64,000 nt of DNA from Liolophura sinensis. Taxonomy: Eukaryota > Mollusca > Polyplacophora > Chitonida > Chitonidae. The position numbers and the translations under genes are program-made. The notes below the pieces were generated by a model. It was not told the origin of the DNA, searched no databases, and was given only the letters and a program-made list of their open reading frames with translations. How positions within the stretch are numbered: the stretch's first letter is position 1; each line of letters starts with the position of its first letter. The stretch lies in assembly GCF_032854445.1 (NCBI RefSeq), contig NC_088305.1, positions 28,542,628 through 28,606,627 of the forward strand. Direction: 5' to 3'. Shown here piece by piece: positions 55,950 through 64,000 of the stretch.

Positions 55950-56515
55950 TCTTGAAGTGAGTTAAACCAAAGCAAGAAGCAACGTGTTACTGGCATAGGA
56001 TCAGCCACAGTGAAACCAAAAGGAACATTTAAAACTTTATTGACAATAACAATGCTCAGATAGGATCGGCCACAGTAAAACCAAGGGAATACCCAAAGTG
56101 TTATTGACAATAATACTGTCCTCAGGTAGGATGGGCCACAGTAAAACCAAAGGATCATTTAAAACTTTATTGACAATAACACTGTTAAGATAGGATCAGC
56201 CACAGTAAAACCAAAGGATCATTTAAAACTTTATTGACAATAACACTGTTCAGATAGGATCGGCCACAGTAAAACCAAAGGAATACCCAAAGTGTTATTG
56301 ACAATAATACTGTCCTCAGGTAGGATGGGCCACAGTAAAACTAAAGGAACTCCCAAAGTGTTGTTGACAAAAATACTGTCCTCCGGTAGGATCAGCCACA
56401 GTAAAACCAAAGGAACATTTAAAACGTTATTGATAATAACACTGTTCAGATAGGATGGGCCACAATAAAACCAAAGCAACACCCAGCGTGTTATTGAGAA
56501 TAAAGTGTTACTAGT
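55950..56515. repeat. 63-bp tandem repeat with two alternating unit types
   Basis: About nine copies sharing TTATTGACAATAA(C/T)A(C/A)TG, AGGAT(C/G)(G/A)GCCACAGTAAAA and CCAAAGGA. Type A continues AACATTTAAAACTTTATTG; type B continues AATACCCAAAGTGTTATTG with CCTCAGGTAGG. Type order varies along the array. Confidence 0.93.
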
Positions 56516-56699
56516 GTACACCAATCTGTCCGAATCATGTATAAGTAAATATGTCGATCAATTTTGTGACGCTCTTCCCTGTTTGCACATCACATATTTG
56601 ATACCTTGGTTTAAATCAGGAAGGAGGCTCTAGAGAATATTTTGCAATGACGTGAGCCCGTAATTTGTGAACTTGTATGTATCTATACGTTAAGATAGA

Positions 56700-57180
56700 C
56701 ATTTTTATACCAGCTGTCAACCAAACAGGGCCGTGTTGGTCGCATGGCCAATTCCCGAAACAACGTTCAACGCAAACCACCAAACAAACTAAGAAAGATT
56801 ATAAAGTACAACATTAAGGCGGATTCACACACAAAGATGCAGTCAGCAGTTTTTGAGCGATGTTTATAAACCCAGCCGGATGATCTAATTGAACACGATG
56901 TATATACTCCCCTAGCTTCCGGTTAAGCGGTATTCAACGCGGTTAATGAGCAGAGAGAGGGAGATTCTAGACGCTCTATCCATATTAACTTTCAAGAAAG
57001 TTTTTCCCATTGTAAAACGTAAGAAACTTGGAGTGAAGGCGTTTGATGGAATAACCTTGACATTCCAGCTTTTGCAGTAATAACGTGTGACGTTGGTTGA
57101 AATCATCACATAACACACGGGATCTAACAAATGCTACAAGGCGTTATGTGCATGTACATGCTACACAGAAGGTCTTTCCT
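56700..57180 (-). mobile_element. degraded second copy of the RT element
   Basis: Shares GGCGTTTGATGGA(A/G)TA(A/T)CC, ACAAATGCTACAAG and the non-coding AACAACGTT(C/T)AACGC block with 36030-36870. Only the 3' part of the RT frame remains, with stops. Confidence 0.75.
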
Positions 57181-57332
57181 GTCACTGGACGTTTTATAAT
57201 ATATTTTTTGGGAGTGAACCATAACTGCTATATAACAAAGCCAGTTGAATCAAATTTATTGATTTTGTTCTCTTTATGCTTTACTCTAAAGAAGAGTTCA
57301 TATGTACAGTTAATTATCAGGCTAAGGTTAAA

Positions 57333-57569
57333 CTAGTAGCGAACAGGGTCTCGTTTAAAATGTTTGTACAGCTGAGCTAACGTTATGTGTACACCTGCTA
57401 GACCACTCAACTGGTTCTGTAGATCGATGATTTGATGACACAACGCCAAAGATTGAGACATTGCCTCGTTGACACAGTCGCCCGTAAAACTCCAATACTT
57501 TGGAGTAGTGTTACCATATACATCGATAATGTATGACGTGGCGCTCTCTGATTGGTAAAAGTTATCCAT
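57333..57569 (-). other. small ORF of unknown function, possible gene
   Basis: A 78-codon frame from an ATG at about 57569 to TAG at 57333-57335. It encodes MDNFYQSESATSYIIDVYGN at the start and a helical, Leu- and Gln-rich stretch (SQSLALCHQIIDLQNQLSGL) that could form a short coiled coil. A CACGTG E-box lies about 20 bp upstream. I recognise no family. It may be a short gene, a lone exon or chance. Confidence 0.3.
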
Positions 57570-58039
57570 CGCGATCACGTGGTTTAATTTTTACATTTGT
57601 CGAGTCTGTATTTCCGTTCACTTTGTGTATCGATCAGTTTTGTTATAATTACTCAGGCCAAAATCAAATGCAAACATGCAAAATTCACCTGGATCTGAAA
57701 TGTTGTTCTTTAATCGATCCAGGGTGTATGGCCCTTTTTCTGTCACGACAGTTTTTCCTGGTCGGCTAAGCATTGCCTCATTTGGACTAGAGGAGAACGG
57801 ACTAACCGCACTGAAGGAAAACAGATACTAACAAAATTTCCTTGCATGTTAAGGAGTGATTGGACAGCCAAGATCGCAGTTGACATCCATGGCCGTTTCT
57901 GTTCAATGCTGGTTTAAAACTTTTGCTCTCTTATATACAAGAACAAGTTTTATCAGATTCGGCACCTGTTATTCGACGGTTTGTATGTGGTAGTGGCAGT
58001 GTGCTCTTTGTTCAGGAAAGTACGATTGTCGCTTGAAAA

Positions 58040-61000
58040 ATGGCTGGCAAAACGAAAGTCGTCAAAACGTTTCACATAAATGAATTGCACATATGCCTGT
58101 CCGTCCTCAGCGTCAGTGTGGCGTTTCTCTTCCTACAATGGCTGTCACTCGAGGCAGAGGTGCGTTCGTTCAGGTCCGAAATGGACCAACTATCAGGGCA
58201 GAGAAGTCCAAAGATGTACCACCGGCAGGGTAAGCAACAGGATCCGGGTGTAGCAGCCGGACAGAGAATCAGAGACGGTGGGTGGGGAGAGGAGCCCCGG
58301 TTTGTCGGTCACGATTGGGCTCGTCCCGGGGGTGGGGCACATCCCGATCAACCTTTTCGGGGAATGGGGCCAGCTCCACCAGGAGTACCGTTCAATAGGG
58401 CAGGACATCCTCTTCAGCCGGGCATGCCACTGGGAGGACACGGCCCTGACACGGTTTCAGGATATAATCAACATGCACCAGGTATGACGCTATTTATTTA
58501 TTTACTTATTTGGCATTTTAACATATGGGAAAGGTTGTCAGTATATTGGCAAAGGTCGGTGGTTTATTGCCGGATACTCCGTTTTCCTTCACCCATAAAA
58601 CTGATCGCCATTGTATAAGTGAAAAATTCTTGAGTATGGCGTTAAGCTACGGTGAAATAAATAAGTACATAAATAAATAAATAAGTAAGTAAATAAATAA
58701 ATAATAAATAATAAATATTGGGAATGTCACACAAGATTGTTGAGTGTTTTACTTACTCCACGACAGCCTTGTTTATAGGTGGAACAAATCTATATGTGGT
58801 GTACAGTAATCCCATCCAAGAGCTCATCTGTATAAATTTATCGGCTTTGAAGAGCTACTTCAGTGTCAAGATCTATATGTATTAAAAGCAAGGCAAAATG
58901 ATAAGGATCGCGATAGCCTGAATTACTTTCATAAGTTGTAAAAAGAATTTGCATTGTATTAAAACCGCTGTTCAAGAAAACTTGGCGTTACCCATAGCCG
59001 ACGTATAGCTATATATGACGTCGTACTGTAAAACGCGCAAGACGTCATTCCAGTATAAATGCCTTATTCGACGTCTCATCTGTCTTATCCGTCGACACAT
59101 AAGAAATATTATTACATCACATCAGGAAAATTTTTGCACAGGTGGGAAAGTTCTTTAAAAAATGCGGAAGTTCAGTGGTTTTCCTCTGGCAATTGTCCTG
59201 CCTCCATCCATGACAGTGACAGCCATTGCAGAAATGAACTAATTATTGAATATGGCCTTAAACCCCAATGAAATATATATAAAGTTTTTTTACACAGACA
59301 ACCGCGCAAAATTTGGAGGATGTTTGAACAAGTTGAAGTTGCCAAATAGATTGAGCCGACTTGATTACATTGACATGTGAACCTTCCTAATTCAGTGATC
59401 ACATTTATCAAGAAACGAACAGATTGAGTGAAGTAATTTTTGTAGACACATCCAATTGCCATATTGAATCTAATAATGTGCTATGTTCTAGAATCAACTT
59501 GTCCTAAGTTTAATTCTCACAATGCAATACAGTTTAACGTATTCATTAGTGCATATCTGAACGACTGGCCAGATTTCAACAGATGTAATATTTTGGTCAC
59601 ATTTCCATCCTCCTGACAGTGCAGATTTTAACTAGTGGCCAGGTTTCAAAAAATGCGGTTTTCGCCCTCACTTTAGCTCTCCACACATAGTGATGCATTC
59701 CACATTATTGAGGATGCCACTTGTTATACGTGTGGTCCCATACCTGTACCAACGTCAACTGCTTTGTTGTGATTTAAGGCCTATTTGTCTTTAGGCGAAT
59801 GGGGTACTCCCGTGATTACTGACCCTGGCATGATGGATGACCATGACAGACAGCTTTACCAGAAGGGCTGGGAGAAGCATTCCTTCAACTCTTTCGCCAG
59901 CGACTTGATTTCCGTAAAACGCCAACTCTGGGATGTGGCCGGACCAGCGTAAGTGGAAAAGGAGAGAGACGTAAACAAAATATAAATAAAGACGTACAGC
60001 ATAGAGAGTAAAACCAGAACATCGACGACAGTGAGATAGCTGGCTAATGGTCACATGCAAGCGGTGAAATTCGGCCTCTTTTCAGTTAATCTCAGTCAGG
60101 GTTTTATTCTAACTGTTCATGTAAATGCATAAATAGCAAGTTACACGAATTGTCACTGTATGTGACAATTCCTTGTCCAGCCAATAGTTTCATGCAAGAA
60201 ACCTGACATTTATAATGCAAGCAACGATAACTTTTATAAGATCTTTTTCAGCTAGCTTTTATTCCTTTAAAGACAGATCGAATTTACTTACTTTTACATC
60301 GCTGTTGTGAAGCTGTTGTAAAGATAAAGCATGTACAATCGTGATATAATCACCAAATGAGTCAAATTAAATAATTGTCCTGATAAGGTGCCGAAAGAGG
60401 GCGTTGTCCTACCGCACTGATCTCCCGGATGTGGGCGTGGTCATCATTTTCCACAACGAGGCTTGGAGCACTCTGCTCCGCACTGTTCACAGCGTTATTG
60501 ACAGAACACCAACCAATCTGCTCAAAGAGATAATCTTAGTGGATGACTTTTCCTCCGAAGGTTAGATCTCACTCATGCATATTATTAGAGTGATATTTCT
60601 GATCCAACACAACTCTTCAACGATTTCACTTGAATATTAAACCTTCCAAAAAAATGTCATATCGTGTGTGCTTGTGAGGCGTGTACGTTTGAATGCGATG
60701 TATTAACGGCAGTGTATATTTGTAGTTTTTTGGCGTTTTTCACTTGAGCAACGTTTTATACCTTTTAATTTCAGTACATTACATATGTGTATATAACTGT
60801 TTGTATATATGTTTTCCTGCTTTTTTCTATTGTTTGGATGAGGAACCCTTGTGACGATATAAGCGTGGCTCTGAGAGATCACTGTAAAAAGTTAAATGCA
60901 TGACACACTGATGCATACATTTCCAGAGTTTTTGAAAGACAAACTTGACGAGTACGTTGCCTCGATAGACAAAGTCCGGATCATCCGGGCACCTCAACGT

Positions 61001-63159
61001 CAAGGTTTAATCCGTGCTCGTCTACTGGGTTTTGAAGCCGTCACTGCCAAGGTGGCCATGTTTCTGGACTCTCACTGTGAATGTACTGATGGTAAGATTT
61101 TATATTCCAGTCATTTCAAATTACGAAAACAGAGGACGGAAAGCTCCTTCATCCCACTAGTTATACTATGAATATTATAAACCGTATCTGAAACAAGCTT
61201 TGCTTATATTTTTGGACTGAATAAAACGTTGTCAGATCTTACATTCCCAGGTCGACAATATGGGTCATACCCAGTTCTTTCTACTTTTGTTGTGGACTTT
61301 GGGTTCAGTTCTTGTAAGCTTAACTCGTGCAAGATTTGGGAAAACAAAATCTAGGTTGTGACGTCATGGATACGAAAAGTGGTCAAAGAAGACCCACAAT
61401 ATACCAGTATGCGTGGTTGTTGCACCGAGATGTACTCATTTCTGTTTGTTTGTGCCACTTATCGCCATTTATTAAAATAACAAAATAGCATGCATCTACT
61501 TGTCCTTTCAAGTGTACTGAGGCAGTTAGTGTAACGAACCGCTGGAAAAATGCACACATATGCCCTGGAAAAAACTAATTACGTAGGGTGCACCCACCCT
61601 ATGGTGGTCAGATTTGCGTGTTACGCTGTTCTCAAGAATATTTCTCTTATACGACAGCGGCCAGCATTATGGTGGGAGGAAACCGGCCTGATTTCGGGTC
61701 GAATCCACCACCATCTGCAGGTTGCTGGCAGATCGGAGAGGAAGCCAGCATGAGCTGCTTGAACTCATTGAGTAGTTTCTATGAATGATAGGTGCAAATA
61801 CGTTTGTCAAGCAATACGTCATTTATCGGCTAATTCAGGTTGGCTTGAACCCTTGCTGGACCGCATCGCCCGCGACGAGAAGACCGTCGCCGTACCTGTC
61901 GCCGACCGGATCAAATCGGACACCATGGAATTCGTGCCAGGAAATGGAAGTGAGATGTTCTGTGGGTTTGAGTGGGACATGACATTTAATTGGTTCAAAT
62001 TACCGGAGCGCGAGCGTCAGCGGCGGAAGGATATTTTAGACCCGATTCGGTAAGCTGACCTGAACCTGGGCATCAAGACATACATTCGTATTCGAGCCGT
62101 CAACCAAAAGTGAAGATATTCGCCCACTGTTTTTGTACACAAGCTAAAAAAAACAACAGGTCCCAAAATGATAGCTTTGGAGTCAAAGTAGTGCCCATAA
62201 TCTTCTAGAAGAAATAAATGCGTTTACGCTGATTTGTTGAGATAAAAGCATGCATTGGATAAGTGGTAAAGTACATAGTAATTTGCCAAACATAACTGTC
62301 CACAATTTGCCCAGGGACGCTAAAAGAAATATAATCCATATTGAAAGGATTGTAAGGAGAAAGGCTAGCCGGGAGACACATTCCATTTTTGCGTGAAACT
62401 GTAGATGGACATAACAAGATCGCCTTCCCTAGCCACTTTTACAATTTCAGGAGACAGCTAACAGATGGTACACTTCATATTAAACAGTGTCTTTTGAAGG
62501 ATGACAACAGCGATAATTCCGGCTTCGGGATCGAAACATCCTGACATGAGTAGAAGTGTACGAAATGGGTCTGCACTTGATGTACATATATCTACCCTTA
62601 TCTTGTAGGATATATCATTAGCTCTATTTATATGAAAGACCACAGCTTGGAGCGTGAAAATAGAGCAGCTGCGATAGTGTGGAATGAGTGTACTCACGGC
62701 TATAACCTGTAAAATCCGGCTTCTTGTCAGTTTACCTTGGTTACCTTGGTTACCTTGGTTACTCGATACCTATTTGTGTAAATGCTTAGGTAGCAGGAAC
62801 TTAAACGATTCATAGCGCCATGACTTAAGAAGAATTATGTAATATATGCACTGGTGTTACTCCGGATTCCTTCATCCACAAATCTTTAACCGTCGATCGT
62901 AAAAGTGAAATCGTGAATTCATGAGTATACGGCGCTAAACACCAATCAAATAAGTGACTACATCGATGATTTAGTTCAGCAATTGAGGGAAATGGGATCG
63001 AGAAAAGGGAAATCACTTTATACGTTTCCTTCTCTGAGCAGGTCACCGACTTTCCTGGGCTGTTGTTTCGCCATAAGTGTCGACTTCTTCAACACTCTGG
63101 GGAAATACGACACCGGCTTGAATATTTGGGGAGGTGAACATCTAGAGTTATCCTTTAAG
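58040..63159 (+). CDS. GALNT: polypeptide N-acetylgalactosaminyltransferase, 3' partial
   Basis: Exons: 58040-58481, 59795-59948, 60388-60560, 60927-61091, 61839-62049, 63042-63159; 421 codons, all junctions GT-AG and in phase. It is a type II Golgi enzyme that transfers GalNAc from UDP-GalNAc to Ser/Thr to start mucin-type O-glycans. A short cytosolic tail is followed by a membrane segment (residues about 17-37, [19 protein letters not shown]) and a long Gly/Pro-rich stem. The GT-A domain shows [43 protein letters not shown], the metal-binding [18 protein letters not shown], and [10 protein letters not shown] with the Gal/GalNAc motif [13 protein letters not shown]. The rest of that motif and the ricin-type lectin domain lie beyond the window. 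The subfamily is not assignable. AAAATGG gives a good start context. The exon 6 donor is tandemly copied in the following intron. Confidence 0.94.
58497..58725 (+). mobile_element. SINE with alternative head
   Basis: Contains GTCGGTGGTTTATTGCCGGA, TACTCCGTTTTCCTTC, ACCCATAAAACTGATCGCCA, TTGTATAAGTGAAAAATTCT and a long (AAAT)n tail. It is the same type as 10340, and its 3' block closely resembles the 59-bp satellite unit at 1-2250. Confidence 0.85.
61610..61770 (-). mobile_element. SINE family A, reversed
   Basis: TTACGCTGTTCTCAAGAATA, CGGCCAGCATTATGGTGGGA, GGTTGCTGGCAGATC, then CATGAGCTGCTTGAACTCA (reversed B-box region). In GalNAc-transferase intron 4, 70 bp before exon 5. Confidence 0.88.
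62845..62955 (+). mobile_element. SINE tail fragment
   Basis: ACTCCGGATTCCTTCATCCA, AAAAGTGAAATCGTGAATTC and the CTAAACACCAATCAAATAAG tail. Confidence 0.75.
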
Positions 63160-63438
63160 GTAAACACCTAAAGTTATCCTTTAAGGTAAAGAACTAGTTA
63201 TCCTTTAAGGAAACACCTAAAGTTATCCTTCAAGGTAAACCCCTAAAGTTATCCTTCAAGGTAAACCCCTAAAGTTATCCTTTACGGCAAACACCTAAAT
63301 TTATCTTTTAAGGTAAACAGCTAAAGTTATCCTTTTAGGTAAGCAGCTAAAGTTATACTTCATTGTAAACACCTAAAGTTATTCTTCATGCTAAACATCT
63401 AAAGTTATCCTTGAAGGTAAGCAGCTAAAATTATCCTT
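63142..63438 (+). repeat. 26-bp minisatellite copied from an exon-intron junction
   Basis: About 12 copies of CTAAAGTTATCCTTTAAG followed by GTAAACAC. The first copy is the last 18 coding bases of GalNAc-transferase exon 6 (CTAGAGTTATCCTTTAAG) plus its donor GTAAACAC. Several downstream copies keep AAG|GTAAAC. The copies at about 63330 and 63410 read GGTAAGC, closer to the donor consensus than the original. Confidence 0.95.
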
Positions 63439-63440
63439 CA

Positions 63441-63512
63441 TGGTGAATACCCCATCCACCGTCCTATAAGTGAATCGTCTCATGTACGGCGGTGAACACC
63501 AGTGGAATAAAT
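63441..63512 (+). mobile_element. SINE tail fragment
   Basis: CCACCGTCCTATAAGTGAAT, TACGGCGGTGAACACCAGTG, then GAATAAATAAATC; directly after the 26-bp array. Confidence 0.75.
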
Positions 63513-64000
63513 AAATCATGATAAACACCTGAAGTTATTATTATAGATCAGGACATCTGACTAAAAACCCATTTTACTGACCATCTTTGAGGATGAACAC
63601 CTCGAGTTGTCCTCCAAGGTCGACAGTTTTACTCACAGAGCATATTGGAGTGGGAGTAAACACAGAGAATTATGCTTCAAGGTTAGGGCTTTGACTAGAA
63701 ACCAATTTTTCTGACTGGAGACCAAATGTAGTGAACATTTAGGGACAGGTGAAGACCTAGCATTGTCCTTCAGGTTCAGGATATGTTCCTGACTAAAGAC
63801 AGCTTTGACGAAACAGCTTAATGGCTGATACTGCTAATACTGGTTTGTATTATTAGCGTACAAGGAGGTCATATAGGTGGTCTATCTGTGTAGAGTGCTT
63901 GTTTCAAGATCAATACGCCGAATTCGACAAGTGGGATGAAAATAGGACAAATGTGTTTCATAAGCCACGTTCTGACGATGCGATTTGTCGATTCTACCAT
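63513..64000. other. intron of the GalNAc-transferase gene, no feature seen
   Basis: Non-coding, with loose GGTTAGGGC / GACTA(G/A)A-type repeats. I find no further exon before the window ends. Confidence 0.5.

Larger units (their letters stand above)
53752..58039. other. intergenic region between SLC5 and GalNAc-transferase genes
   Basis: Proximal part: SLC5 3' UTR; AATAAA at 54010 is a plausible poly(A) signal. Then the repeats listed separately. The 470 bp before 58040 should hold the GalNAc-transferase promoter and 5' UTR. I see no TATA box there that I would defend. Confidence 0.5.

Noticed and set aside
55841-56524. - strand frames with repeated FYCGPSYL-like segments
   Set aside because: Translation of the 63-bp tandem repeat in a period divisible by three; no start context or homology.

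Overview
This is a eukaryotic nuclear window, most likely from a mollusc or another lophotrochozoan. Genes are split into short exons with GT-AG introns. tRNA-derived SINEs with the tail AAACACCAATCAAATAAATA occur throughout, and the genes are typical of animals. I see no bacterial genes, rRNA genes or CRISPR arrays, and no convincing intact tRNA gene.

Layout. (1) 1-2250 is a 59-bp satellite. (2) 2402-16499 (+) is the 3' part of a SPAG1-like gene (TPR repeats plus RPAP3_C domain, a cytoplasmic dynein-arm assembly factor). Fourteen exons are recognisable, but five single-base frame breaks interrupt them. (3) 16500-24276 is intergenic, with one SINE and one 132-bp hairpin. (4) 24277-53751 (+) is a complete SLC5-family sodium-coupled solute transporter. 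Fifteen exons add up to exactly 584 codons including the stop. Its introns hold a degenerate TIR transposon (25.6-28.0 kb), MITEs, many SINEs, minisatellites and, in intron 7, a 13.5-kb Polinton/Maverick (34257-47743). (5) 53752-58039 is intergenic, with SINEs, a 63-bp tandem repeat, an RT-element remnant and a small unassigned ORF. (6) 58040 to beyond the window (+) is a polypeptide GalNAc-transferase gene; six exons (421 codons) are present and the 3' part is missing.

The Polinton has long inverted terminal repeats and remnants of integrase with chromodomain, packaging ATPase, a small structural-type protein, an F54H12.2-like virion protein and adenovirus-type protease on the + strand. A protein-primed family B DNA polymerase lies convergent on the - strand. 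C2H2 zinc-finger frames sit inside both TIRs. A reverse-transcriptase element lies between integrase and ATPase, and SINEs with target-site duplications sit inside the protease and polymerase genes. This copy is dead.

The three host genes do not form a pathway: ciliary assembly, membrane solute uptake and Golgi O-glycosylation. The most interesting signals are structural. Satellites look as if they grew from SINE 3' ends. Minisatellites have captured or copied splice sites (GalNAc-transferase exon 6 donor, SLC5 exon 6 acceptor). A retroposon insertion duplicated the SLC5 exon 2 splice donor exactly. Repeated CCAAT plus E2F-like modules form the outer promoter region of the Polinton TIRs.
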